Source: CF-13 sp035279665 (GTDB lineage: Bacteria; Chloroflexota; Dormibacteria; CF-121). From it: a stretch of 64,000 bases of DNA. Position 1 is the first letter of the stretch. Each line of letters opens with the position of its first letter. The stretch covers positions 3,065 to 67,064 of the forward strand of contig DATEHI010000074.1 of assembly GCA_035279665.1 (NCBI GenBank). The letters are read 5' to 3'. Below the pieces are notes generated by a model, which searched no databases, was not told the origin of the DNA, and worked only from the letters and a program-made list of their open reading frames with translations. The position numbers and the translations under genes are program-made. Below are positions 8,685 through 16,928 of the stretch, one piece after another.

Positions 8685-9313
8685 CGATTCGCCGGCGGCC
8701 TCACCTCCGGCCGGAAGAATATTCGAACCGACTCTGGAAACCGCTGCAAGATGTGGTCGGGAACCTCGAAGCTGATCTCGGACGCGTGTTGCGTGTCGAT
8801 GAAGCGGTCCACCGCGACCTGGATCAATTTGAGGGCGGCATCGATCGGCATGTCGATTTCTGCGAACGCCGCGCTCCGCTTATGGAGGAACTGATCGAGC
8901 TCCCCGGTCATCATGCCGGCAAGCCGCCGCAGCTCGACCGTTGCCGGGCCGGCATCGCTGCCGTCGCGTATCGCCCGCAGTTGCTGACCCTTGAGTTCCC
9001 AGAGACGCGTGCTGTACGGGGCGATCGCGCCGCCGAGCTCGCGCTGGACGGCGCGAATCCGCTCGAGCCGTGCGACCCCAACCTGACGCGTCCAGCGGCT
9101 GCGGTCGTCGGAGGTGCCGAGTGCGCAGGCCCCGTACCAGCGGTGACGCTGCGTCATCGACCGGGTCTCGAGGTGACGGCATGTCAGCACAGGTTCGAGC
9201 GGCTGATAGACGGTGTCCAGCGGAATGAATTGGCGGGCCTGGTAGGCGGGGCAGTCATCGAAGGACTCTGAAAACGGTTTCGGATATGGACACTCGTCCT
9301 CGGGACGGCGCAT
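8681..9313 (-). CDS. Uncharacterised four-cysteine protein
   Basis: A 210-aa protein that I cannot assign. Residues 1-65 contain four cysteines (C8, C21, C45, C63) in the contexts ECPYPKPF, DDCPAYQ, TCRHLE and YGACALG, a layout suggesting a metal or iron-sulfur site or two disulfides. The rest is helical and charged ('RLERIRAVQRELG', 'LRRLAGMMTGELDQFL', 'AALKLIQVAVDRFID'). There is no signal peptide or membrane segment, so a cytosolic location and a metal site are more likely than disulfides. It is divergent from the hypothetical gene at 9352. Real-gene status is supported by consistent codon use and by the conserved-looking Cys motifs. Confidence 0.55.
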   Translation of the reverse strand: MRRPEDECPYPKPFSESFDDCPAYQARQFIPLDTVYQPLEPVLTCRHLETRSMTQRHRWYGACALGTSDDRSRWTRQVGVARLERIRAVQRELGGAIAPYSTRLWELKGQQLRAIRDGSDAGPATVELRRLAGMMTGELDQFLHKRSAAFAEIDMPIDAALKLIQVAVDRFIDTQHASEISFEVPDHILQRFPESVRIFFRPEVRPPANR

Positions 9314-9351
9314 GCGGGGCTAAGTCTACGGCCCGGCGTCGCATCATATAG

Positions 9352-10185
9352 GTGATGCTGGGCTCGCTCTACCTCGAGCATTTGTCCGATACGGACCTCG
9401 CACTTCTCGACACGGTGGGGGACTCGCGTCGCGACGTACGGCGCGATCCCGAGCGGCTCGAGGCACTGATCGACAATCCCGCGACCTATCGCACCTTGTT
9501 TGCGGTGCCCGGTCGGGACCCACTGCTCCGCGGCTCACCCTTCCTCCTCTTCGCCGTTCTGATCCATCGCGTCGTCCGTGACCTCGGTCAGGCGTCCTTC
9601 GTCGAGGAATGGGTTGGGCCACGCCAGCGCGTCCCCGTGTTCGACACCGGCAGCCTCCGAGACTTTGCGGCCGATCCCTTGCGGCGCCTCTTCCTCGCCC
9701 AGCTGCTGGCCTCGTACACGAGGGTGGCGAGTGGCAGCACCCTGGTGAAAACCAGCCGCGGCTGGCGGCGGCGGCGCTTCAGCGAACTCGATCCGATCCG
9801 GCTGATCGAGTTGGCGGAGATGGTCCCGGACGCAGAGCGGCCCGCCGTCTATCGCCGGCTCGGCGATCTCTCCTTGTTCCTGACCGGCATCTTTCCCGAT
9901 TACGCGGGCGAGCGACTGGTCGCCGAGCGAGAGCGCCGCCAGCTGGAGCGCGCCCTCGGAACCGTCGATCCTGAACGGTCGGATCGCCACGACGGCGTCT
10001 GGCTGCTCGAGCAGCTCGGGCGGCGCGCCTATCGGATCGCCCAGCAGGGAGCGGATCGCCGCGCGGCGATGGCCGGCGTCCTGGCCGAGGTCAGCGGGAA
10101 CTTTGCCGCCGCTCGCCGTATTCTGAATTTCCTGACCGACCGCTACCTCTTCCCCATGCGCCGGCAGTGGTTCGGGACGGGTTGA
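9352..10185 (+). CDS. Uncharacterised protein (277 aa)
   Basis: No family is recognised. The protein is arginine- and leucine-rich and helical, without signal peptide or transmembrane segments. Notable segments are 'LYLEHLSDTDLALLDTVGDS' at the N-terminus, 'LFLAQLLASYTRVASGSTLV' in the middle and 'RRILNFLTDRYLFPMRRQW' at the end. Two adjacent starts exist (GTG 9352, ATG 9355). It is transcribed towards the PPOX-family gene, whose ATG immediately follows its TGA, so the two are almost certainly one operon. It is divergent from the four-cysteine protein. Function cannot be inferred. Confidence 0.6.
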   Translation: MMLGSLYLEHLSDTDLALLDTVGDSRRDVRRDPERLEALIDNPATYRTLFAVPGRDPLLRGSPFLLFAVLIHRVVRDLGQASFVEEWVGPRQRVPVFDTGSLRDFAADPLRRLFLAQLLASYTRVASGSTLVKTSRGWRRRRFSELDPIRLIELAEMVPDAERPAVYRRLGDLSLFLTGIFPDYAGERLVAERERRQLERALGTVDPERSDRHDGVWLLEQLGRRAYRIAQQGADRRAAMAGVLAEVSGNFAAARRILNFLTDRYLFPMRRQWFGTG

Positions 10186-10644
10186 ATGGCGACCTGGGCT
10201 GAGTTTGCCGCGGCCGCGCCGGCCCTCGCGAGCCGGGTCAAGGAACGGTTCGCCATCCGCAAACACAAGACGCTGGCGACGCTGCGAAAGGATGGCTCGC
10301 CCCGCATCAGCGGCATCGAGGTGGAGTTCGCCAATGGCGAGCTCTTCCTCGGGATGATGCCGGACTCAGTCAAGCTTCACGACCTGGAGCGCGATCCGCG
10401 GATCGCGCTCCACAGTCCGACGGATGATCCGCCCGAAAGTCACCCACAGGAGTGGCCCGGCGAAGCGAAGCTCGCGGGACAGGCACTCGAGGTCGAATTC
10501 CGCAACTCTCCCGTGGTGGGCGGCCGTCGATTCAGGATTGACATCACCGAGGCCGTTCTCACCCACCTGAACGAGGCGGGCGACCGGTTGGTGGTCGAAT
10601 CCTGGCGACCGGGAAAGGGGTCGAAGCGACTCGAGCGGCTTTAG
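10186..10644 (+). CDS. Pyridoxamine 5'-phosphate oxidase-fold flavin/F420-binding protein
   Basis: A 152-aa split beta-barrel protein. 'KHKTLATLRKDGSPRISGIE' and 'MMPDSVKLHDLERDPRIALH' are the standard flavin/F420-binding segments of the PPOX-like superfamily. Members reduce or oxidise diverse substrates with FMN or F420; which applies here is not visible. The ATG directly abuts the stop codon of the preceding gene, pointing to co-translation. It is full length for the small PPOX-like group and cytosolic. It runs convergently into the VOC gene, one base apart. Confidence 0.75.
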   Translation: MATWAEFAAAAPALASRVKERFAIRKHKTLATLRKDGSPRISGIEVEFANGELFLGMMPDSVKLHDLERDPRIALHSPTDDPPESHPQEWPGEAKLAGQALEVEFRNSPVVGGRRFRIDITEAVLTHLNEAGDRLVVESWRPGKGSKRLERL

Positions 10645-10645
10645 C

Positions 10646-11047
10646 TCAGGAGCGCGCCTGCGCGCCCACCGGCACCGGAAGGCTGATGACGATGAGGTTG
10701 CCTTCCGAGTCCTTGAACCACGCGACCTTCGAGCCACCAAGGGTGGCGACGCCATTGACGGTCTTGAGCCCGGGCATGTCGTACTCTTCGAATTTGACGC
10801 CCCTGGCCTGGAGGTCCTTGACGGCCCCCTCGACATCCTCGACCTCGATTCCCATTTGGGTATGCGTCCCCGAGGGCTTGCCGCTGCTGGGGAACACCCC
10901 AAAACCGGTGCCCGCCGCCAGGGCATACATCATCCCGCCTGGATCCTCCTGGGTCGGCGTCAGCCCCAGTTTGTCACGATAGAAGGCCTTCGCACGTGCC
11001 ATGTCCTGTGCCGGAAGTGCCGCCGCCGCACGTAGTGGTTTAAACAT
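10646..11047 (-). CDS. VOC-superfamily (glyoxalase/bleomycin-resistance-like) protein
   Basis: A 133-aa vicinal oxygen chelate protein with two beta-alpha-beta-beta-beta modules. 'PAQDMARAKAFYRDKLGLTP' is module one; 'TQMGIEVEDVEGAVKDLQAR' with the terminal 'AWFKDSEGNLIVI' is module two. Substrate unknown. The ATG at 11047 follows a strong GAGGAGG ribosome site; the longer frame up to 11131 has no family similarity. It is divergent from the TetR gene, and the palindrome at 11128-11147 lies between them, so TetR control of this gene is plausible. Confidence 0.75.
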   Translation of the reverse strand: MFKPLRAAAALPAQDMARAKAFYRDKLGLTPTQEDPGGMMYALAAGTGFGVFPSSGKPSGTHTQMGIEVEDVEGAVKDLQARGVKFEEYDMPGLKTVNGVATLGGSKVAWFKDSEGNLIVISLPVPVGAQARS

Positions 11048-11127
11048 TCCCCACCTCCTCTTGTCGCGAGCATAGCACCGACGCAGCACGCCGGCCGCGG
11101 CACGAGGCGCCGATAACACGGCGATCT

Positions 11128-11147
11128 TCAATCAAGTGTTTAATTGA
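11128..11147. promoter_or_regulatory. Candidate TetR operator 1
   Basis: An imperfect palindrome, TCAATCAA-GTGT-TTAATTGA, with seven of eight arm positions symmetric, lies between the divergent VOC and TetR genes, six bases upstream of the tetR ATG. The same TCAATCA/TGATTGA half-site recurs downstream of tetR at 11801-11816, as expected for an autoregulatory TetR. A TTGACA hexamer at 11144-11149 overlaps it. Confidence 0.5.
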
Positions 11148-11153
11148 CACCGA

Positions 11154-11777
11154 ATGAGCCCGGTCGCCAAGACGCATCCCGTCCGCTCACGCAAGGAGGA
11201 CCGCCAGCAGGCGCTCGTCCTGGCGGCCTTCAACCAGATCGCCGAGCGGGGTTTCGAAGGATTGCGCACCCGCGAGGTCGCGGCGGGCGTGGGCCTGAAC
11301 ATCGCGACGCTGCACTATTACTTCCCCACCAAGGAGGCGCTGATCAGGGGCGTGGTGGCGCACGCCATGGATCGCTTTCGCTCGACCCTCGCTCCGCATG
11401 GCTCGCCGGGGGATCAGCTGCGCAACCACCTGCGGGCGGTGCGTAAGCTGCTGCGCGATGAACCCGAGGTGGGCGCGGTCATGGGTGAGCTGGCGCTGCG
11501 CTCGGCACGCGACCCATCATTGGCGCGGATCATGGGCGAGGCATTCCAGGCCTGGCAGCGGACGCTACGGGGCCTGCTGCAGCGGACGGTCCGGGGCGGG
11601 CACCTGGCGCGCGAGCTCGACACCGATGACGTGGCCGCCCTGATCATGGCGACCCTGACAAGCATGACCCTCCCGAGCACGGCGACCGCTGACCGCACCG
11701 ACCGGGCCTTCCGACAGCTGGAACGTTGGCTGGGACTGCAACCCCCAAAGAGACGCGTCCGAACCTCAAGCAATTGA
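11154..11777 (+). CDS. TetR-family transcriptional regulator
   Basis: A 207-aa repressor. The N-terminal helix-turn-helix is clear: 'LVLAAFNQIAERGFEGLRTR', then 'VAAGVGLNIATLHYYFPTKE' and 'ALIRGVVAHAMDRF'. The C-terminal two thirds is the helical ligand-binding domain, ending in 'QLERWLGLQPP'. It lies between a divergent VOC gene and a downstream F420/flavin reductase gene. Palindromes with the same half-sites occur on both sides, so it probably represses itself and both neighbours. The effector is unknown. The ATG at 11154 has no obvious ribosome site, suggesting leaderless or weak translation. Confidence 0.85.
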   Translation: MSPVAKTHPVRSRKEDRQQALVLAAFNQIAERGFEGLRTREVAAGVGLNIATLHYYFPTKEALIRGVVAHAMDRFRSTLAPHGSPGDQLRNHLRAVRKLLRDEPEVGAVMGELALRSARDPSLARIMGEAFQAWQRTLRGLLQRTVRGGHLARELDTDDVAALIMATLTSMTLPSTATADRTDRAFRQLERWLGLQPPKRRVRTSSN

Positions 11778-11800
11778 TTGATTTGTGTGCTATGCTGCAG

Positions 11801-11816
11801 TCAATCATCTGATTGA
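11801..11816. promoter_or_regulatory. Candidate TetR operator 2
   Basis: A palindrome TCAATCA-TC-TGATTGA has perfect 7-bp arms and a two-base centre, 18 bases upstream of the ATG of the reductase gene at 11835. A further TTGATTGA half-site lies at 11774-11781, in the inverted orientation relative to the left arm. The half-site matches candidate operator 1, though the centre spacing differs (2 versus 4). Confidence 0.5.
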
Positions 11817-11834
11817 GCATTCCCGGAGGTCCCG

Positions 11835-12368
11835 ATGGCAACGCCAGCAAATCAGATCAACGAACCGACGCCCCGGACCCGCCAAGCGTCACCTCGCGTA
11901 CCCTTCTTCGTCCCCCTCTTCAATCCCATCGCGCGCCGAATGCTCCGAGGTGGCGTACCACTCGGTCCCAATGCCCTCATCACCGTTCGCGGCCGCAACA
12001 GCGGCCTGGATCGAACCACCCCGGTGGCCGTCGTCGCGATTGGCGGCCGCCGCTGGCTGATCGCGACGTTCGGGGAGGTGAATTGGGCCCGGAATCTGCG
12101 GGCCGCCGGCGTGGCCACGCTAACCGTCAACCGCCGGCCCGAGCCGATCGCAGCCCGGGAATTGCCGAAGGCCGAGGCGGGTAGCTTCTTCCGCGACACC
12201 CTCACGCCTTACGTGAGTGGCATGCCCCTGGGCCGTTGGCTGCTCGGCACCGTGCTCGGAGCGCGTGAGATTTTGACGGATCCGGAGCGCGCGGCGCAAA
12301 GCCATCCGGTGTTCGAGGTACAGCCTCGCGATCAGGGCGTCGGGTCCGGCACCTCGACTACGACGTGA
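11835..12368 (+). CDS. Nitroreductase/quinone reductase-family deazaflavin (F420)-type oxidoreductase (Ddn-like)
   Basis: A 177-aa protein of the F420-dependent quinone reductase family found in mycobacteria (Ddn-like). 'PLGPNALITVRGRNSGLDRT' followed by 'TPVAVVAIGGRRWLIATFGE' and 'VNWARNLRAAGVATL' is the characteristic split beta-barrel core. These enzymes reduce quinones or nitro-compounds with F420H2. The ATG has a GGAGG site seven bases upstream. Placement downstream of tetR with an operator-like palindrome suggests induction by a xenobiotic or redox signal. Its last 37 bp overlap the 3' end of the convergent membrane-protein gene. Confidence 0.78.
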   Translation: MATPANQINEPTPRTRQASPRVPFFVPLFNPIARRMLRGGVPLGPNALITVRGRNSGLDRTTPVAVVAIGGRRWLIATFGEVNWARNLRAAGVATLTVNRRPEPIAARELPKAEAGSFFRDTLTPYVSGMPLGRWLLGTVLGAREILTDPERAAQSHPVFEVQPRDQGVGSGTSTTT

Positions 12369-12718
12369 ACGCCGAAGGGTGAGCGGTTGTAGGAGGCCGC
12401 CACCAGCCCGCCGATCAGGGCGCCCAGCAGGGCGGCGAACAGGCCGACCAGCAGCCCGGCAAGGGGGACGACGACGTACCACGACGACTGGACTCGCTGC
12501 AGGAGCGGGACCTGACCGCCGAAGGGCAGCAGTTGCTCGGTGACGCCCAGGGTCAGGCTCAGGTCGCGTTGCCAGCTGAGGATGGCCCCCGCAAACCAGG
12601 CGAGCGCGGCGCCGAGCACGCACCCCGCAACCAATCCCAGACCGAAGCCGGTCCAGCCGCCGGCGATGATGGCGGCGCGGACCGAGATCGCCAGGACGCG
12701 ACCGCTGACCTGGTGCAT
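12332..12718 (-). CDS. Small membrane protein coupled to the GH2 enzyme
   Basis: A 128-aa protein with three hydrophobic stretches: 'AGGWTGFGLGLVAGCVLGAA' extending through 'LAWFAGAI', and a long 'YVVVPLAGLLVGLFAALLGA' continuing 'LIGGLVAASYN'. Glycine- and alanine-rich helices suggest close packing. The ATG overlaps the TGA of the GH2 gene (TGATG), so it is translationally coupled to it. No family is recognised. It could anchor, partner with or export the upstream enzyme, but that is context only. The C-terminus overlaps the convergent reductase gene by 37 bp. Confidence 0.55.
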   Translation of the reverse strand: MHQVSGRVLAISVRAAIIAGGWTGFGLGLVAGCVLGAALAWFAGAILSWQRDLSLTLGVTEQLLPFGGQVPLLQRVQSSWYVVVPLAGLLVGLFAALLGALIGGLVAASYNRSPFGVHVVVEVPDPTP

Positions 12719-14892
12719 CAGGTGACCGCAGCCGGCCGTCGCGGCCCGCGCCGCAGCAGGAGCAACGCCAGCAGGATCACGGTCAGGATCGCCAGGGCCA
12801 CCGTCAGCGCGTAGGCGAGGTAGCCGAGGAATCGCAGGCCCTGCTGGGCGGCAGGCTCGGTTTGTCCGGTGGCGGTCGAAACGATTTTGTGCCTGGCGCC
12901 CTGTCCGGCGCCGCCGCTGAACAGCTGCGCCGCTTGCCGTCCCGCGGCCCGCAGATCCCCGTTCGGCGCGTACAGGCCGAAGTGCTCGACCCGAAGTCCT
13001 GGCCGCTGGGTCCAGTAGTCGTCGAGCGTCCACCACACGGTCGCGCCGACGAAGCCGTTGGGGATATCGTCGAGGTAGGGGGCGACCGCCTGGTACGTGT
13101 CGGCAAGAATACGCCGCTGTTCCTCCTGCTCGGCGGCGTTGTCGGACCAGCGCCCAAATTCCAGGACGATGATCGGCTTTCTCGGGAAGGTCGCGTGGGC
13201 GACCTGCAGGGCATGGACCGTCCCGGAGGCGGCATCCACCCCGTAGAAGACGCCAAAGTAAGTGGTATAGGCGGCCACGTCCAGTGGGCGGCTGGTTGGG
13301 TCGTCGGGCTGGTTCCCGTAGGCCGCCTGCCCGGTGAGCCGCGTCCCGTCCATGGAACGATCCAGGTTGTGGAGGGTGGCCAGGGCCCGCTCCCGCTCAT
13401 TCCCACCCGTCGACTCGTTCGCGAGGCCATGAAAAAGCACCGACGGATGATTCATGTCGCGCAGGTCCATCTCACTCAACATCTGTTGCGGGATGCCGCG
13501 ATCCATCGCAATGGCGAAGGTCGCCGGCGTGTAGTGATACAGAGGGATCTCCTCCCAGATCGCGTATCCGAGCCGATCGGCCAGCATCAGCAGCAAGGGG
13601 TTCGCCGGATGATGGTCCGCGCGGATCAGCTGCACGTTGGTGGCATTGGCCTTATCGAGCAGGATCAAGATGTCGTCCGGAGTCACGACCGGTCCACCGC
13701 GCGGCTGGCCGTTGGTGGCTGGATAGACACGCTCGTCATGGAGGGCGACCCCCGCATACTGGACAGGGTTGCCGTTGAGCAGCAGCCGCGGCGATGTGGC
13801 GTCGACGGCAATGCGGCGAAGACCGAAGGTCTCGACGAGCTGGTCGACGCGCCGCTCCTGCCAGAACACGTGCACCTCGAGGACGTAGAGCGCCGGCGAT
13901 TGCGGCGACCAGAGGTCGGCGTTGATGAGCGAGAATCGCGCGTGCACCTGGCTCGTGCCGTCGCGTCCAAGCTGACCGGCGTCCACCCGTTGCGAGGCGA
14001 TCGGCACGGCACCGGGCGGGACGAGACTCAGCGGATCAGGGTTGGTGAGGTTGCTGGGGTCGACCGCCGCCGGCAGGATGTCGAGGCCGACCTGGACCGG
14101 CGCCGCCTCGCCGCCACGCTGGTGCAGGGTGACGGCAATGTCGGCGCTGTCGAGGTGCGGGACAACGTCGGCACGCACCGCGTAGACCGCGGGCGTCGCC
14201 TCCATCCAGACCGGCTGGGTCAGGCCGCTGTAGTTCCACCAGTCGGTGAGACCCCACGGAACGATGTCCTGGCGAGTCCCCCACGGTGGATTATCGATAC
14301 GGACGGCGATGATGTTGACGTCCCCCGGAACGATCGCGTCGGTGGCGTCGAAAGCGAACGGGGTCGAGCCACCCTCGTGGTAGCCAAGGTACTGGCCGTT
14401 GAGCCAGACATCGGCGATGTAGTTGGCGGCGCCGAACTTCAGCGTGACGGTCTGGTTTTGCCAGTCCGCCGGGGCATCGAAATCCTTTCGATACCAGGCG
14501 CCGTTGTCGGATGCCGCAGGCGGCGGATCGTAGGAGCCTGGCACGTCCACCGTCGGCCACCGGGTATCGTCGAACGCGGGCTTCTCCCTTCCGGCGGCCT
14601 CAGCAACGATCCGCGCGAGCGCCTGTGATCGGACCGCGAGCGATAGGTCATGGTCCATCGGCGTCGTCTGGATCCGCCAGCGGCTGCTGAGCTCGAGGCG
14701 CCGCCGCGGCTGGTACGAAAAGGTCGGCACGGGGATGCCGTTTTGGAAGGCGACCCGGCTGCCGCCTACGGATTTCATGCTCAGGGTTGGCGTCAGTTCC
14801 GCGGCCGCCTCGGGGCTGACGCACGCCGGCAGAAGGAGCCCGAGTACGACGTTAACCAGGACGAAGCCGGCCACCCGGCGGGCAAGGCGCAA
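12718..14892 (-). CDS. Exported, C-terminally membrane-anchored glycoside hydrolase family 2 protein
   Basis: A 724-aa GH2-type enzyme (beta-galactosidase/glucuronidase/mannosidase group). It begins with a lipoprotein-like signal (VNVVLGLLLPAC). A jelly-roll sugar-binding domain follows ('YIADVWLNGQYLGYHEGGST'), then an Ig-like domain ('QLVETFGLRRIAVDATSPRL', 'LLNGNPVQYAGVALHDER'), and a TIM barrel in which 'HPSVLFHGLANES' carries the NE acid/base and 'KPIIVLEFGRWSD' the nucleophile Glu. Near the end is a transmembrane helix (ALTVALAILTVILLALLLLR) with a basic cytoplasmic tail. The active domain therefore faces outside. Sugar specificity is not visible. It forms an operon with the 128-aa membrane protein. 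Confidence 0.8.
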   Translation of the reverse strand: MRLARRVAGFVLVNVVLGLLLPACVSPEAAAELTPTLSMKSVGGSRVAFQNGIPVPTFSYQPRRRLELSSRWRIQTTPMDHDLSLAVRSQALARIVAEAAGREKPAFDDTRWPTVDVPGSYDPPPAASDNGAWYRKDFDAPADWQNQTVTLKFGAANYIADVWLNGQYLGYHEGGSTPFAFDATDAIVPGDVNIIAVRIDNPPWGTRQDIVPWGLTDWWNYSGLTQPVWMEATPAVYAVRADVVPHLDSADIAVTLHQRGGEAAPVQVGLDILPAAVDPSNLTNPDPLSLVPPGAVPIASQRVDAGQLGRDGTSQVHARFSLINADLWSPQSPALYVLEVHVFWQERRVDQLVETFGLRRIAVDATSPRLLLNGNPVQYAGVALHDERVYPATNGQPRGGPVVTPDDILILLDKANATNVQLIRADHHPANPLLLMLADRLGYAIWEEIPLYHYTPATFAIAMDRGIPQQMLSEMDLRDMNHPSVLFHGLANESTGGNERERALATLHNLDRSMDGTRLTGQAAYGNQPDDPTSRPLDVAAYTTYFGVFYGVDAASGTVHALQVAHATFPRKPIIVLEFGRWSDNAAEQEEQRRILADTYQAVAPYLDDIPNGFVGATVWWTLDDYWTQRPGLRVEHFGLYAPNGDLRAAGRQAAQLFSGGAGQGARHKIVSTATGQTEPAAQQGLRFLGYLAYALTVALAILTVILLALLLLRRGPRRPAAVT

Positions 14893-14926
14893 CGAGGTGC
14901 ATTATCGCGCCACCAGTGCAGCGAGA

Positions 14927-16624
14927 CTAGCGTAGGCCCCGGCGCTCGATCAATCGACGGACGGCGGCACCGCCGTCGAGCTTGAAGGCTGCGCGAGCGG
15001 CGCGCGCACATTCGGCGGCGTGCAGGCGCCGCACCAGGGCTTTGACGCGCGCGACGGCCGGGGGGTGGACGCTCAGCTCATCGATGCCCAGGCCCACCAG
15101 CAGGGGCACGGCCCAGAGATCGCCGGCCATCTCGCCGCAGACGCCGACCCAGCGATGCCGCCGGTGCGCGGCTTTCACGACCTGGTCGATCATTCGCAGC
15201 ATCGCCGGGTGGAGGCTGTCGGCAAGCGGAGCCAGCTCGGGGTTGGTGCGGTCGGCGGCAAAGAGATATTGCGTGAGATCGTTCGTGCCGAGACTAAAGA
15301 AGTCCGCCTCGGCAGCCAGCACGTCGGCGCCGACGGCCGCGGCCGGGACCTCGACCATGATGCCGACCGGCATCCCGGTCCCATCCGCCGCGCTCGAGTT
15401 GACGTCGCGCCTCGCTTGCGCGAGCAGCGCCTTCGCCTGGCGGAGCTCGTCGAGGGTGGACACCATGGGGAACATCAGTCGGAGCGGATGCCTGGCCGAA
15501 ACCCGGAGCGCCGCGCGCAGCTGATCGAGCAGGAGATCCGGCCGCCGCAGCAGCTGCAGCCGCAGCCCGCGCACGCCCAACGCCGGGTTGGCTTCGGGAG
15601 GTTGGGGCAGTGCCGGCAAGGGCTTGTCGGCGCCGACGTCGAGCGTACGCAAGATCACCGGGCGTCCGCCCATCGCCGTGCTCACGGCTTCGAGGACCGC
15701 GACCTGTTCGTCTTCCGACGGAAGGCGATCGGAACCGAGGAAAAGAAACTCGCTGCGCAGCAGACCGATGCCATCGGCGCCGGCGGCGGCGGCTCGCAGC
15801 GCATCGTCCACCCCCGCGGCGTTACATCCGACTTCGACCCGGCGGCCGTCACGCGTGACGGCCGGCTCGGCGTCGGTGACAGCCCCTGCTGAGCGAGCCA
15901 CCGTCCCGATGGCGTCCGCAGGAGGATCGATGATGAGGGTGCCCTCGTCCCCGTCGAGCAGCGCCGCCTGACCATCTTCGACTGCCTCCACGAGGCCGGC
16001 GATGCCGACCACCGCGGGGAGGCCCAGGGCGCGAGCCAGTATCGCGGTGTGGGCAGTGGCGCTTCCCTGCTCGGTGGCAAAGCCGAGCACGAGCGCCCGG
16101 TCGAGCCCGGCAGTCTGGGAGGGCGCGAGATCGCGTGCCACGAGGATCGACGGCTGCGGCGGTGGTGGCGGCGTGGCGGTCACACCGTGGAGCGCATGTC
16201 GAAGTTGATCGACGACGTCCTCGACGTCGGCCGCGCGGGCCTGGAAGACCGGATCAGGGGTCGCGCGTAGCATCTCGGCAAACGGCGCCATCGTGGCGGC
16301 GACGGCTTCATCAGCGGGCCTCCCCTGCGCCATCAACTCGGATGCCCCATCGACCAGGGCCGGATCATCGAGCATGAGCGTTTGCGCTTCGAGGATGCCC
16401 GCCTCCGCGGTCAGGCCGCCTGCCTGAAGCCGTGCGGTCTTGGTGGCGAGATCGACCTTGACCTGTTCGATCGCGCGGCCAAGTCGCTCAACGCCTTCCG
16501 CGCCAGAGAGCCCGCTGCTCGAGGGGGCGATCCGGGCAGAGTTCCAGCGCCACACCGGCGCGACCACCCGCCCGGGAGCCGCCGCAATCCCTCGAAGAGC
16601 CGGCCGCTGAGGACTACTCGCCAA
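14927..16624 (-). CDS. ptsI: PTS enzyme I (phosphoenolpyruvate-protein phosphotransferase)
   Basis: A 565-aa enzyme I, normal length. It autophosphorylates from PEP and passes phosphate to HPr. The N-terminal domain begins 'LRGIAAAPGRVVAPVWRWNS'. The phospho-histidine segment is 'GSATAHTAILARALGLPAVV'. The barrel carries 'DGIGLLRSEFLFLG' and, near the end, 'FSLGTNDLTQYLFAADRTNP', 'HPAMLRMIDQVVKAAHRRHR' and 'WVGVCGEMAGD', the PEP-binding and dimerisation parts. It overlaps the HPr gene by 11 bp, so the two are coupled. No sugar-specific EII gene is present; the only visible EII-like acceptor is DhaM at 27056, so this phosphorelay probably serves dihydroxyacetone phosphorylation. Confidence 0.92.
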   Translation of the reverse strand: MASSPQRPALRGIAAAPGRVVAPVWRWNSARIAPSSSGLSGAEGVERLGRAIEQVKVDLATKTARLQAGGLTAEAGILEAQTLMLDDPALVDGASELMAQGRPADEAVAATMAPFAEMLRATPDPVFQARAADVEDVVDQLRHALHGVTATPPPPPQPSILVARDLAPSQTAGLDRALVLGFATEQGSATAHTAILARALGLPAVVGIAGLVEAVEDGQAALLDGDEGTLIIDPPADAIGTVARSAGAVTDAEPAVTRDGRRVEVGCNAAGVDDALRAAAAGADGIGLLRSEFLFLGSDRLPSEDEQVAVLEAVSTAMGGRPVILRTLDVGADKPLPALPQPPEANPALGVRGLRLQLLRRPDLLLDQLRAALRVSARHPLRLMFPMVSTLDELRQAKALLAQARRDVNSSAADGTGMPVGIMVEVPAAAVGADVLAAEADFFSLGTNDLTQYLFAADRTNPELAPLADSLHPAMLRMIDQVVKAAHRRHRWVGVCGEMAGDLWAVPLLVGLGIDELSVHPPAVARVKALVRRLHAAECARAARAAFKLDGGAAVRRLIERRGLR

Positions 16625-16928
16625 AGTCGCGATCGACCAGGTCGGAAAGCGCTGCGATGGCCTCCTCCGCGTGCGGCCCGTCGGCGCGAACCATGATCGT
16701 CGTTCCCTGGCTCACGCCGAGGGTCAGGATGCCAAGCATGCTTTTCGCGTCCCGCACGGTGCCATCTTTGACGACTTCGATCTTCGTGTCCTTGAAGCGC
16801 GCGGCAGTCTGCACGAAGAGCGCAGCCGGCCGCGCATGCAGGCCAACCTTGTTCGTGATCGTCAGCGGACGCTCAGTGATCGACTCGCTCGCCTCCTTGC
16901 ATGCCGTAGTCTGCGACCCAGACCGCAT
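16614..16928 (-). CDS. ptsH: HPr-family phosphocarrier protein
   Basis: A phosphocarrier of enzyme I. 'LTITNKVGLHARPAALFVQT' contains the active His within GLHARPA, and 'DAKSMLGILTLGVSQGTT' contains the regulatory serine (Ser46 equivalent). The core is about 85 residues, the usual size. The start is odd. The annotated ATG at 16928 adds about 17 residues to the usual HPr N-terminus. A good ribosome site (AAGGAGG) lies just before the expected start, but the codon there is ATC (16878-16880), with no ATG, GTG or TTG nearby. It overlaps ptsI and is divergent from the GlpP genes. Confidence 0.85.
   Translation of the reverse strand: MRSGSQTTACKEASESITERPLTITNKVGLHARPAALFVQTAARFKDTKIEVVKDGTVRDAKSMLGILTLGVSQGTTIMVRADGPHAEEAIAALSDLVDRDFGE

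Noticed and set aside
12862..14628. A 588-codon plus-strand open frame
   Set aside because: Antisense to the GH2 gene, with no domain or ribosome site; a GC-driven shadow.
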